From: JAEXNA01 sp041676625
Lineage (GTDB): Bacteria > Vulcanimicrobiota > Xenobia > Xenobiales > JADMJV01
DNA length: 64,000 nt
Assembly: GCA_041676625.1 (NCBI GenBank)
Contig: JBAYRN010000012.1
Coordinates: forward strand, 3,886 to 67,885
Reading direction: 5' to 3'
This document shows, piece after piece, positions 34,674 through 43,274 of the stretch. The position numbers and the translations under genes were made by a program. The notes below the pieces were generated by a model. It had not been told where the DNA came from and did not search any database. It was given only the letters and a program-made list of their open reading frames with translations. Numbering within the stretch: position 1 is the first letter of the stretch; each line of letters begins with the position of its first letter.

Positions 34674-36048
34674 GCTCGACTCTCACTCGGCTCACCTGAT
34701 TTCGCTGAACTTCAACCACGGTAAACTTGATTCCCTGGTACTCCACCTGCTCGCCCTGCTGAGCCGGACGACCCAACAGATGCATGACCAAGCCCCCCAC
34801 GGTGTTGGCCGGAACGTCGGTGAACTCTTGCCCGATCTCGTCGCCCAACTGCTCTACCAGTAGCGCTCCCCGTACCAGCAGTTTCGTGCCATCTCGTTCC
34901 AGGATGCGATCAACCCGTCGGGTAAACTCATCTTGCATCTCACCGATCACTTCCTGCAGGATATCCTCCATGGTCACGATCCCCGCCGTGCCTCCGAATT
35001 CGTCGAGGAGCACCACCAGGTGGGCTCGCTCAATACGCATCCGTTCAAACAATTGGTCCACCCGAAGATTGGCAGGAACGAAATTGACCGGACGGAGCAG
35101 AGTTCGAAGGTCCGTCAGGGTGCCATCGGCAAGTGCCCTGGTCACATCTTTGAGATGGATATAACCGTCCACTTTATCGGCGTCTTCGTCAAAGGCCGGA
35201 AAACGAGTATGCCCGCTGCTCTCCATTGTCTGCAGGTTGCTCTCCAGGTCGGCCTGAAGATTGAGCCCCACCACCTTGGTACGGGGGACCATTACGGCAT
35301 GGGCGCTGTGATCCCCGAAGCGAAACACTCGAGTAAGTAAGCGACGATCCTCTTCGTCCAGGTCCACCGATTCGGTATCGTGGCTGACCAGGCGCTCCAG
35401 TTCTTCGGGACTGTGCACGTGCCGATGCCCCGCCGGCGGGATGCGAAAAAGAGCCAGAATGAGGTTTCCGCTGCCGTTGAGAACCTTGATCGACCAGCCG
35501 TAGATGGCCAGTGAAAACAGCATGGGGTAGGTCAAGGCCAGAGCCAGCTTTTCCGGGTAGCGCAACGCCACCGCTTTGGGCACGAGTTCTCCCAAAACCA
35601 CGTGAAAAATCGTCAGCCCCAACAAAACCACGATCGTCGTCAGTTGGTCCACATTGACCCCGGGCACCTCGCTTAGATACGGCCTGAGATAATGAGCCAT
35701 CTGCCCTTTGCCGTAGGCCCCCAACACCAGACTGGAGATGGTGATGCCGATCTGGCAGGCCGCCACGTAGCGGTCCAGGCTTTGGGCATCCTTGAGGTGA
35801 GGCAACAGCTTTTTAGCGGTGGTGTTGCCCTCTTCGGCCAAGGCCTGAATGCGCACCACTCGCACCGCAACGGAAGCAAACTCTGCTGCGACGTAGAGCG
35901 CAGTCATGGCAACCAACAAAAGTATGACGATGGTGACAAATAGCAAGGCTATGACCACGTTCGTTCTTAATAGTTCGGGCAGAACCTTCCTATGATACTC
36001 GGGGATACCCCCATGATACCCGGCTCGGTAGTGCGGGCCTGGCCACAT
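34666..36048 (-). CDS. CNNM/CorC-HlyC family membrane protein (first of pair)
   Basis: 460 residues in the longest reading. Same domain order as its neighbour: DUF21/CNNM helices (about 30-225, LYVAAEFASVAVRVVRI), CBS pair (VPRTKVVGLNLQADL; VLLDEFGGTAGIVTMEDIL) and CorC_HlyC. The first about 30 residues (from the ATG at 36048) look non-coding; the true start is probably an alternative codon near residue 23-31, for example the GTG at 35958. Tandem CorC paralogues are common and may form heteromers. Confidence 0.88.
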   Translation of the reverse strand: MWPGPHYRAGYHGGIPEYHRKVLPELLRTNVVIALLFVTIVILLLVAMTALYVAAEFASVAVRVVRIQALAEEGNTTAKKLLPHLKDAQSLDRYVAACQIGITISSLVLGAYGKGQMAHYLRPYLSEVPGVNVDQLTTIVVLLGLTIFHVVLGELVPKAVALRYPEKLALALTYPMLFSLAIYGWSIKVLNGSGNLILALFRIPPAGHRHVHSPEELERLVSHDTESVDLDEEDRRLLTRVFRFGDHSAHAVMVPRTKVVGLNLQADLESNLQTMESSGHTRFPAFDEDADKVDGYIHLKDVTRALADGTLTDLRTLLRPVNFVPANLRVDQLFERMRIERAHLVVLLDEFGGTAGIVTMEDILQEVIGEMQDEFTRRVDRILERDGTKLLVRGALLVEQLGDEIGQEFTDVPANTVGGLVMHLLGRPAQQGEQVEYQGIKFTVVEVQRNQVSRVRVEHG

Positions 36049-36065
36049 TGGCGCTAAGTTGGCGT

Positions 36066-36644
36066 ATGTTAACCAGTAAAAGAATGCAACTCTTTATTTC
36101 CCTTGTGATGGCCATTGCCATCACAACCTCGACCTTCGCTGAAGAGAAGAAGGCTACCAAAACGACTCGAGCGGTCGCTGTACTCGTATCTTCTGAGGTC
36201 AAAGAAGCTCCCGAGCAGAAGTTTCTCGGTCAAGTGTTTTTTGAGAAGAAGGACGGCAAAATCCACGTCACCGGAAAGATCCAGGGGCTAAAGCCCAACG
36301 GAGTCCACGGGTTTCATATCCACGAGTTCGGTGATTTCACCAAGCCCGATGGTACCAGCGCCGGTGGACACTTCAACCCTGAGGACCACCCTCACGCCGG
36401 TCCCGAAGCTGCTCACCGTCACGCCGGCGATCTGGGCAACGTGAAAGCGGATGCCAACGGAGTGGTCACTCTCGATCTTATGGTCGAAGGGATCGCCCTG
36501 AAGAAAGGCGATAACGCTATTGTAGGGCGGGCTCTGGTACTGCACGCGGGCCAGGACGACCTGCAGAGCCAACCCTCGGGAGACGCGGGCTCCCGAATCG
36601 GAGTCGGTGTTATCGGCTGGGCCAACCCTGAATCGAAAATCTAG
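36066..36644 (+). CDS. sodC: Exported Cu/Zn superoxide dismutase lacking the conserved disulfide
   Basis: 192 residues from the ATG at 36066, with a signal peptide ending near TSTFA-EE. Cu/Zn ligands are all present: HIHEFG (two His), GGHFNP, HAGP, RHAGDLGN (His and Asp) and VLHAGQDDL. The catalytic Arg is in AGSRIGVGVIG. Both cysteines that normally form the structural disulfide are absent: position after HEFGD is Phe, and GSRxACGVI reads GSRIGVGVI. Converts superoxide outside the cytoplasm. Ends within the convergent site-2 protease gene (4-base overlap). Confidence 0.9.
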   Translation: MLTSKRMQLFISLVMAIAITTSTFAEEKKATKTTRAVAVLVSSEVKEAPEQKFLGQVFFEKKDGKIHVTGKIQGLKPNGVHGFHIHEFGDFTKPDGTSAGGHFNPEDHPHAGPEAAHRHAGDLGNVKADANGVVTLDLMVEGIALKKGDNAIVGRALVLHAGQDDLQSQPSGDAGSRIGVGVIGWANPESKI

Positions 36645-37504
36645 AGCATCCGCTCGCAGCGTCCGCACATCTGTGCTTTAGCCGGAACGGCCTGCCCGCA
36701 GTGGGGGCAGGTTCGTTCCGCTGTTTTATTGGCTACCAACTTCAAGTGAGACTTACGAGCCCGGGGTTCTGAGCGCAGGCTGTGAGCCATGGCAAACAGC
36801 GGATGCTCATTTAAGGCTCCGGCTCTCATCAATTGATAGAGGCGCCAGGTTTCATAGATGATGAACGCCGAGACCAGAAAGAGCCGGAAGTAGAGCAACA
36901 GAACCAGCGCTACGATAAAGGAGGCGCCGATGATGAACCTGGCTGTCTTTTCCACGCTCACACCTCTGATCAAGGCGACCTTCACGATGGCGTGGCCGCA
37001 GTCTAACGGATAAGCCGGCACGCACATATTGAAGAGAAAAAGGATCACCTGCACCTTGACGGCTATCACCAGATAAAGGGTCGCCATATGGCTAACCGCA
37101 GGCATTTGAGAGTAGAACGGGCTGAAGGTCAACCAGGAAAACGAACCCTCCACCAGATAAACCGCCAAACCCAATATAACGGCCAGGGGAAGATGGACCA
37201 GAGGCCCTCCCAGGGTTACCTTCAGGCTGTTCTGCAGAGTGCGGTGGTGAGTGGTGTACGCTAGGCCCCCCAGGGGCCACAGCACGATCTCCTTGGCCAC
37301 CCCCCCGATCGAGCGAGCGGTCAGAGCGTGTCCGAGTTCGTGCAGGATCACGGTGACAAAAAGAATGGCTGCAAAGCCCAGGTTAAACCGAAAGGCCTGG
37401 GGATCGGAATCCCGAAAAATCCAGAACGCCGCAAACAATGGAAATGTCCAGTGGGCTTTGATGGGAATGTCCCGAAAACGAAATAAGTAGAAGCTATCTT
37501 TCAT
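36641..37504 (-). CDS. Site-2 (M50) metalloprotease-like membrane protein with C-terminal zinc ribbon
   Basis: 287 residues, about six membrane helices. Active-site VILHELGHAL (about 53-62) and the third-ligand region AYPLDCGHAI, where most relatives have PLDGGR. The C-terminus carries a zinc ribbon (CPHCGQAVPAKAQMCGRC). M50 rhomboid-like intramembrane proteases cleave membrane-bound regulators; no CBS or PDZ domain is present. TATAGT ends six bases before the ATG, so a leaderless mRNA is likely. Confidence 0.87.
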   Translation of the reverse strand: MKDSFYLFRFRDIPIKAHWTFPLFAAFWIFRDSDPQAFRFNLGFAAILFVTVILHELGHALTARSIGGVAKEIVLWPLGGLAYTTHHRTLQNSLKVTLGGPLVHLPLAVILGLAVYLVEGSFSWLTFSPFYSQMPAVSHMATLYLVIAVKVQVILFLFNMCVPAYPLDCGHAIVKVALIRGVSVEKTARFIIGASFIVALVLLLYFRLFLVSAFIIYETWRLYQLMRAGALNEHPLFAMAHSLRSEPRARKSHLKLVANKTAERTCPHCGQAVPAKAQMCGRCERML

Positions 37505-37510
37505 CGGCTT

Positions 37511-37516
37511 ACTATA
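37511..37516 (-). promoter_or_regulatory. -10 box TATAGT, leaderless start of M50 gene
   Basis: TATAGT, six bases (AAGCCG), then the ATG at 37504; no Shine-Dalgarno sequence. Confidence 0.6.
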
Positions 37517-37536
37517 CTTATTCCAGGATTGCTATC

Positions 37537-38316
37537 CTAACCCTGTAGCAGCGACTGCCCTCCGTCAATGAAAATGACACTCCCGGTGATATGGGAGGAA
37601 GCATCCGAGGTCAGGAAATGAACCAGTTCTGCCACCTGTTCAGCAGTTCCGGCCCGCTCTCCGGTGAGAGGAATGTTTCCGTCCGGAAACTTCACCTCCA
37701 TCGGCTTTTCTGTCTTGCGCTCAGTGTTGTCGTTGATCTCAGTGTCGATGCGCCCCGGACATATGGCGTTGATCCGGATCTTTTGCCGGGCCAATTCCAC
37801 CGCCAGCATTTTGACCAGCGCCACCTGACCCGCTTTGGAGACAGCATAAGCGGTGGCCCCTTGATTGCTGAACATCCGAGTGCCGTTGACCGAAGAGGTG
37901 ACCACCACGGTGCCCCCTTGCTTCCTCAAATGAGGGTACGCGAGCTTGATGGTGAGAAAGGTGCCCCGCAGATTGATCGAGAGGGTTTCATCCCAATCTT
38001 CAAGTTCTAGCTGGTCCAAATCGGCCCACACGCCATTAATTCCGGCATTGGCGAATACGCTATCGAGCCTATCCCAGTGCTGAAGCACTTCTTCAAAGAC
38101 CCTACCCATGGCCCGGTCGTCTTGCACATCGGCGATGAAGGTCAGACACTCCTGTTGTTTTTTCTCCAGTCGACTCTGGACCTCCGCCAGTTCGTCCTCG
38201 CTTCGACCCACGATGGCTACTCGCCAGCCGGAAGCGGCCAACCGTTCGGCCGCCGCTTCTCCGATACCCGAACTCCCCCCGGTGATCAGGACCACTTTCT
38301 TTTCCTTTTTTGGCAT
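37537..38316 (-). CDS. SDR-family oxidoreductase
   Basis: 259 residues, classical short-chain dehydrogenase/reductase: cofactor motif TGGSSGIG (12-19), NAG at about 90, catalytic Ser in VVTSSVNG, YAVSK (Tyr and Lys), and PGRIDTE. Arg after the first strand (VGRS) favours NADP(H). Substrate unknown. ATG with GGAGAGGAGAT upstream. Divergent from the small stress-type cluster across a region with a perfect 15-bp inverted repeat. Confidence 0.9.
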   Translation of the reverse strand: MPKKEKKVVLITGGSSGIGEAAAERLAASGWRVAIVGRSEDELAEVQSRLEKKQQECLTFIADVQDDRAMGRVFEEVLQHWDRLDSVFANAGINGVWADLDQLELEDWDETLSINLRGTFLTIKLAYPHLRKQGGTVVVTSSVNGTRMFSNQGATAYAVSKAGQVALVKMLAVELARQKIRINAICPGRIDTEINDNTERKTEKPMEVKFPDGNIPLTGERAGTAEQVAELVHFLTSDASSHITGSVIFIDGGQSLLQG

Positions 38317-38387
38317 TGCTATCTCCTCTCCATCCAGGATCGGACCACGGCGGCGTGGGATCGACCTACGGTGGTAGCCCGAACCTC

Positions 38388-38429
38388 TATCCTCAGGTTC
38401 CCTCGCCCTCGGATGGGAACCTGAGGATA
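38388..38429. repeat. Perfect 15-bp inverted repeat in divergent promoter region
   Basis: Arms 38388-38402 (TATCCTCAGGTTCCC) and 38415-38429, separated by 12 bases, between the SDR gene and the 126-residue protein. No T-tract on either side, so a terminator is unlikely; an operator or an RNA hairpin is possible. Confidence 0.75.
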
Positions 38430-38538
38430 TCCCCTCTCGACTCTATCGATCGGCTCACTCGACCCGAGCAGTCCACATAATGAGAAGCAGCTTCGATGGC
38501 CTCCATCGAGGACTTTACACATTAGGAAATATAAAATT

Positions 38539-38919
38539 ATGGCTACTAGAGCAAAATGGTACACCGATGAACACACCAGCACCTGGGAAAGGGTCAAGGC
38601 AGCTTTTCGAAACGACTGGGAACAAACCCGACACGATTTCGGTTCCGACCGCGCTCGAGACCTGGATCAGGATGTTGATGACACGGTCAAGCAGATGTCC
38701 GGAAAACAGTCGACGTATCGCTATGGAGAAATGGACTTCGACGATATGGAACCCGCCTTCCGCTACGGCTACGCGGCTCGGGACCATTACGGCAAACAGT
38801 ACCCCACCTGGAACCCCACCCTGCGCGACGAACTCCGCCGCGACTACGAGGGTGATTGGGAGAGGGACGAACCGCTTATCCAGCACTCCTACAATTACGA
38901 TTACCGTGATCGCCGGTAA
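38539..38919 (+). CDS. Small hydrophilic stress-type protein
   Basis: 126 residues, highly charged and aromatic (WYTDEHTSTWERVKAAFRND; FRYGYAARDHYGKQYP). No signal or membrane helix. Similar small hydrophilic proteins occur in general-stress clusters of soil bacteria, but I cannot name a family with a known function. AGGAAAT lies upstream of the ATG. Followed by a strong terminator, and by two more small genes, a membrane peptide and a SAP/Rho-N-like protein. Confidence 0.75.
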   Translation: MATRAKWYTDEHTSTWERVKAAFRNDWEQTRHDFGSDRARDLDQDVDDTVKQMSGKQSTYRYGEMDFDDMEPAFRYGYAARDHYGKQYPTWNPTLRDELRRDYEGDWERDEPLIQHSYNYDYRDRR

Positions 38920-38936
38920 CCCTCCGGAATAAGATT

Positions 38937-38986
38937 GCCGGTTCCACGAGCTTGAAGAGAAGCTCCTGGAGCCGGCCTTTTTTTTA
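38937..38986 (+). terminator. Rho-independent terminator
   Basis: GCCGG...AGCTT paired with AAGCT...CCGGC (small internal mismatches, loop GAAGAG) followed by eight T. Confidence 0.85.
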
Positions 38987-39133
38987 TTGCACAGGCTTTC
39001 GAGAGGCCCTGGGATCGAGCTTCAAAGAGCACCTTAAGTAGAACCTCTCTGGTATGCGAACCGCGCAAGCCGCGGTATGTTGGGCTGAACAACTCAACGG
39101 TGGCAGTCTCATGGTAGAAAGGAAGTTCAACCC

Positions 39134-39226
39134 ATGGGATATCTCGTTACCATATTAATCCTCGCCATACTGTTAGTCGTCGGCCTCGCCTTGCTCGGGG
39201 GCGGCAAAGACAAACCCGAAACCTGA
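39134..39226 (+). CDS. 30-residue single-helix membrane peptide
   Basis: ATG at 39134 with AAAGGAAG upstream gives MGYLVTILILAILLVVGLAL, then LGGGKDKPET. One hydrophobic helix plus a short charged tail, much like the tiny lmo0937-type membrane peptides often found next to stress genes. Sits 14 bp before the SAP-like gene, probably co-transcribed. Confidence 0.65.
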   Translation: MGYLVTILILAILLVVGLALLGGGKDKPET

Positions 39227-39240
39227 TCAGGAGACGACAA

Positions 39241-39513
39241 ATGGCAAAGAGCAAAAACCACGGAAATCAGATCAAAGACGATGAGCTTTACGAAAGGCTT
39301 CGAGAAGAGGGCAACAGCAAAGAGAAGTCCGCGCGTATCGCCAACGCCGCCCACCGAGACGGTCGGTCGGCCGTAGGGCGAAGAGGGGGTAACTCTCCCG
39401 CCTATGAAGAGTGGACCAAGAAAGAGCTCTATCAGCGCGCACGCGAACTCGACATCGATGGACGCTCGGATATGAACAAGGGCGAAATCATCAATGCCCT
39501 TCGCAACCACTGA
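39241..39513 (+). CDS. SAP/Rho-N-like small DNA/RNA-binding protein
   Basis: 90 residues. N-terminal half DDELYERLREEGNSKEKSAR followed by IANAAHRDGR, then GRRGG, then a SAP/Rho-N-type helix-turn-helix: WTKKELYQRARELDIDGR and MNKGEIINALRNH. Widely distributed in soil bacteria and often near stress or DNA-repair genes; likely binds nucleic acid. Ribosome binding site AGGAGAC is immediately upstream. Confidence 0.85.
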   Translation: MAKSKNHGNQIKDDELYERLREEGNSKEKSARIANAAHRDGRSAVGRRGGNSPAYEEWTKKELYQRARELDIDGRSDMNKGEIINALRNH

Positions 39514-39597
39514 AGGGGTACCCACCCGTTATCCGATCTAAGGGAGACCCGAACCTGTCCACCGCTTACCGTGGATACGGAAAGGTGATCCCAAATT

Positions 39598-41025
39598 ATG
39601 ACAACCGCTCTTCATAGCGTAAGCCGCTCTATTCCTGTAACTCTCACGACCCTCGAATACGACCGTCTGGAGGATCTCGCTCAGGAGGAGACCGAGCACC
39701 AGTACGACCTCCCCGAAAGCCTGTGCCAGGGGCCCTCGGAGTTTCCCGGCCTGGTCATCGTGGACAACAGCGCCATCAATCTCTGCAGCATGGGAGGCCG
39801 AGGCTACGACTACCGTTTTCTCCATCTGGCAGAAGACGGGGATACGATCGTTACCGGTTCGGCCCCCTGTCCAGATTTCGAGCGTTACGTAGAAACCGTC
39901 TTGAACCTCGAAAAGCTCGAGGTGGAACTGCCCTGCCGGGGAGAGCCGTTTGAGCCGCTAGCCCACCGAGTGATGAAGGACGATCACCTCATGGAGTTGC
40001 TGGCTCGCAAAGCCCGCAGCGCCGGTGGCTTCCGAATCCGCCCTTACATGGGGTGCGAACCTGTCTGGGACCTCGCTCGCTCGCTCCACCACCGTTCGCG
40101 TGTGCAGGTCACCGTGGAAGCGCCTCCCCCAAGGTTGTGCGAGCGAGTCAACGACAAGACCTGGTTTGCCGTCTCCACTCCCCGCGTGCTGGATAATGAA
40201 GACTCGGTTCCTCGCTCCTATCAAGCCCACTCCGTACCCGCCCTGGCTACTAAGGTCAAGGCCCTGACCCACGAAAACGGGACGGTCTGTATTAAGCTCC
40301 GAAACAGCGCCGGCTCTTTCGGCAACGTCTTGATCAGGAAACCCGATGTGGAACCATTGGAAGGTCGGGAATTGTGTGCGTATCTATTGGCACAACTGGA
40401 GCGGGCCCGTTGGACCGAGCCGTTTCCGGTGCAGGTGGAGTCGTGGAGCGAGAAAGTCCACTCCAGCCCCTCGGTTCAACTCTGGATTCCACTGCGAGGT
40501 CGAGGCCTTCCGATCGTGGAGGGGCTCTTCGAGCAAGTCCTGACCGGTGAACTGGGAAGATTCGCGGGGGCCCGATCGCTCTCGGACGGGTCGGTGCCCA
40601 CCGATGTCTTGGTGCATGAGGCCACTTTGCTAGCGGTCTTCTACCAACTGCTCGGCTACTACGGACGATGCAGCCTGGACGCCATCGTGGAAAAAACCCG
40701 GAGCGGTAAAACGAGGGTTCGTTGGATCGAGTGCAACGGCCGCTGGGGCGGCACCTCCATCCCCATGACACTGCTAAAGCGATTGGGGGTCGATTGTAAC
40801 AGGCAGTCGGTGGCGATTGTCCATGACCATCAGGAGATGTCAGGCCTACCCTTTGGCCGAGTGCTAGAGTCTCTCCGCCCGATCCTGTTCAAGCAGGGAA
40901 CGGGAATCGTCTGGCTCTCTCCTACCCGTCTGGAGGCAGGCGAGGGATTTGATTATGTAGCGGTGGGGAGAGACCTGGATGAGACCACCAGGCTGTGCCG
41001 GAAGGTCGAGCAGCTTCTCGCTTAG
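39598..41025 (+). CDS. ATP-grasp-like protein (PGM1-type peptide ligase relative)
   Basis: 475 residues. The first half looks like a pre-ATP-grasp Rossmann-type region (ELPCRGEPFEPLAHRVMKDD). The second half has ATP-grasp features: KLRNSAGSFGNVLI (lysine and glycine-rich loop), VQVESW (hinge), and the metal-binding WIECNGRWGGTSIPM near 380. The pattern resembles pheganomycin-type peptide ligases (PGM1), which join amino acids or guanidino groups to peptides. No precursor peptide or biosynthetic genes are visible next to it. ATG with AAGGTGAT upstream. Confidence 0.7.
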   Translation: MTTALHSVSRSIPVTLTTLEYDRLEDLAQEETEHQYDLPESLCQGPSEFPGLVIVDNSAINLCSMGGRGYDYRFLHLAEDGDTIVTGSAPCPDFERYVETVLNLEKLEVELPCRGEPFEPLAHRVMKDDHLMELLARKARSAGGFRIRPYMGCEPVWDLARSLHHRSRVQVTVEAPPPRLCERVNDKTWFAVSTPRVLDNEDSVPRSYQAHSVPALATKVKALTHENGTVCIKLRNSAGSFGNVLIRKPDVEPLEGRELCAYLLAQLERARWTEPFPVQVESWSEKVHSSPSVQLWIPLRGRGLPIVEGLFEQVLTGELGRFAGARSLSDGSVPTDVLVHEATLLAVFYQLLGYYGRCSLDAIVEKTRSGKTRVRWIECNGRWGGTSIPMTLLKRLGVDCNRQSVAIVHDHQEMSGLPFGRVLESLRPILFKQGTGIVWLSPTRLEAGEGFDYVAVGRDLDETTRLCRKVEQLLA

Positions 41026-41070
41026 CGTTTTCACAACTCTTTAAGGCTATCCACCTAGACTCTTTACAAC

Positions 41071-42549
41071 ATGAAAATACAATCTAGCTCAGTCAACTCT
41101 CACAAACGATTCCAGAAACCGGTCCCAGCCCCTCAACAGGAAGTTCCAGGGTGGGTCGATAGTTTCGTACCCAATCCCCACACCACCTTAAAATCGGCAG
41201 CCGCTGTGACGACCGGATTAGGTCTGGGCATCGCTCTGGGAGTAGCCACCGATCAGGTTCTGCTGGGGGGTGCCCTGGGCCTGGGGGCGGGACTTACCGG
41301 TACGCTTGTCGTCCACGCTTTGGCAAAACGCCAAAAGAGTCAGATCGAGCAATCGGTACTCAAACGCCACGACGAGCAGCGCAGCCGGTTGCAGGCAAAC
41401 CTTGGTGTTCCCGAACAACCCAGTACCGTTTTTAAGCAAGCCAAAGTTTATGAAAACGAGAAGAACATATTGGTGGAGTTTCCCGCTAACGGCGGCTTCT
41501 TGAGTGTCACCAACAGCGGACCGAAACGACCCGTTATGTGGATTTCTGAGAATGAAGCTCGCGGCCCGGCCGGTGAGACGGCGGGCCGGGTCAATCTGGG
41601 TATCGAACCCACCGAGATGAAAATTAGTTTGCCCCTGAGAAAGGGTGTCCCGATCTATGGCAGTGATGATATCCAGCGTTATAACCCTTTGAGCGAAAGA
41701 GACTTGCAGGTTCAACTAGACAAAGAAGGGCACCTCAACATCGCCCATTCAGGCAAGCCCGACGGAGGCGTCACCTACGACCTGGAGACGGGCAAGGTGG
41801 AGTCACCCTATCTGACCATAGACAATGGCCTGATTGAAAAGTTTCGTGCTCCCTACCCCAACTACTATGGTACCGGCTACTCCTATAAGAATGGTAAGAT
41901 TCGTGAGGCCGGAAAAGAAGGACGGACTTTCTCGATGACTTTACCTCCGGAGTGGTTGGGTCAGACAGTCCGCTTCCCTAGTATCGAAGGTGCCAACGGG
42001 AGGCGCGTCGATGTTCCGGTGGACATCAAAAATGATGGAATTTTTGAGCGAGTGACCGTTGCCCGAACGATGGAAACCAAGAGCATCCCAGCCGGATCCG
42101 AATGGGTTGAGGACCCAAAAGACCGCTTGCTGCGCGAAGATATTCAGGCCACCTTGCAGGGTGGAATTTCCGTCACCAGCCTGGCCGGCGAGGTGCGGAT
42201 AAACGGTGAAAAGCGCTATTTAAAGGCTTCAGCAAGCGAAGACACACTGGTCCTTTCCCAACATCGCAGTCCCAACCCCTACACTTTCACGAAATTCTCC
42301 TCGCAGGAAATACATAAGGACGGCACTGTCGTATGGCGTGAGAATTACGCCCCCGAAAAATGGACATCCTACACTTTCAAACCCGACGGAAGTGTCAGTG
42401 GGGTCAACGGCAGCGTTAGCTATGCTGGAAATGTTATTGAGCGCCCGATGGGAGAGGAATATCTGCCCAAAATTCTTGAAGACGGGCGAATAGAGAGGTA
42501 TGGCGCTGAAATGCCCATGTTTATCTCTTTGCAAGAGCTTAAACGCTAA
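41071..42549 (+). CDS. Hypothetical protein with MxIQS-type N-terminus
   Basis: 492 residues, unrecognised family. N-terminus MKIQSSSVNSHKRF followed by a Pro-rich stretch, then two Gly/Ala-rich hydrophobic helices (about 42-88; LGLGIALGVATDQVLLGGAL), then a long hydrophilic, beta-rich region. Similar short N-termini begin other proteins nearby (47490, 48960). No cleavable signal peptide. No clear ribosome binding site. Function unknown. Confidence 0.7.
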   Translation: MKIQSSSVNSHKRFQKPVPAPQQEVPGWVDSFVPNPHTTLKSAAAVTTGLGLGIALGVATDQVLLGGALGLGAGLTGTLVVHALAKRQKSQIEQSVLKRHDEQRSRLQANLGVPEQPSTVFKQAKVYENEKNILVEFPANGGFLSVTNSGPKRPVMWISENEARGPAGETAGRVNLGIEPTEMKISLPLRKGVPIYGSDDIQRYNPLSERDLQVQLDKEGHLNIAHSGKPDGGVTYDLETGKVESPYLTIDNGLIEKFRAPYPNYYGTGYSYKNGKIREAGKEGRTFSMTLPPEWLGQTVRFPSIEGANGRRVDVPVDIKNDGIFERVTVARTMETKSIPAGSEWVEDPKDRLLREDIQATLQGGISVTSLAGEVRINGEKRYLKASASEDTLVLSQHRSPNPYTFTKFSSQEIHKDGTVVWRENYAPEKWTSYTFKPDGSVSGVNGSVSYAGNVIERPMGEEYLPKILEDGRIERYGAEMPMFISLQELKR

Positions 42550-42685
42550 GAATTCGGCCCAGAGCGCCAGAGCGCCCAAACTTCTCGCGGGTTGACCACC
42601 TCGGTACACCCGCCCCTCATCCTCCAGGATATGGAGTCCCTGAGGTCTGCTTCATAGACTAAGGTTCCAAGAAAAGGAGAAGAGA

Positions 42686-43216
42686 ATGAGAAAAATAGCA
42701 ATGCTACTGACCGAAGAATTCGAGGACTCCGAGGCGCGACAACCTCTGGAGCACTTACGAGCCGAAGGGTTCGAGGTGGTCATCGTAGCTCCTGAAAACA
42801 ACCAGGAGTACGAGGGTAAGAAGGGCGATACAACGTTGCGCTCGGACCAATCACTAAAACTTGCCGATCCGAGGACCTTCGACGGTTTGTTCATCCCAGG
42901 AGGTCATTCCCCTGAAAATCTACGCATGGAGGATGGTGCGGTGGAGTTTGTCAGACACTTCGTAACCGAAGGCAAGCCCATCGCAGCCATCTGCCACGGC
43001 CCCCAGCTTCTGATCTCAGCCGAAGGAGTGAAAGGCCGCCGAATGACTTGCTACCAGTCGGTGGCCGTCGACCTCAAAAACGCCGGAGCCGAGTACGTGG
43101 ACCAAGCGGTGGTCACGGACGGTAACCTGGTCACCTCCAGAATGCCCGAAGACCTCCCCGAATTCTGTGCCGCTGCCTGCAAACTGTTCAGCCGGGATTA
43201 CGCGGCCACTCCCTAG
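42686..43216 (+). CDS. DJ-1/PfpI family protein
   Basis: 176 residues. PfpI/YhbO-type: LLTEEFEDSE (Glu of the active site), FIPGGHSPENLR and the nucleophile elbow AAICHGPQLL (Cys-His). Relatives are deglycases, glyoxalase III or peptidases that protect against carbonyl stress. GGAGAAGAG upstream of the ATG, and a strong terminator directly after. Stands alone. Confidence 0.92.
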   Translation: MRKIAMLLTEEFEDSEARQPLEHLRAEGFEVVIVAPENNQEYEGKKGDTTLRSDQSLKLADPRTFDGLFIPGGHSPENLRMEDGAVEFVRHFVTEGKPIAAICHGPQLLISAEGVKGRRMTCYQSVAVDLKNAGAEYVDQAVVTDGNLVTSRMPEDLPEFCAAACKLFSRDYAATP

Positions 43217-43219
43217 ACC

Positions 43220-43249
43220 AAAAACCCGAGCTGTACAGCTCGGGTTTTT
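43220..43249. terminator. Bidirectional Rho-independent terminator
   Basis: Palindrome AAAACCCGAGCT-GTAC-AGCTCGGGTTTT with A and T tracts, between the convergent PfpI-like and 195-residue genes; can serve both. Confidence 0.9.
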
Positions 43250-43274
43250 CCGATCCTGTTTAGGGTCGACCAAC

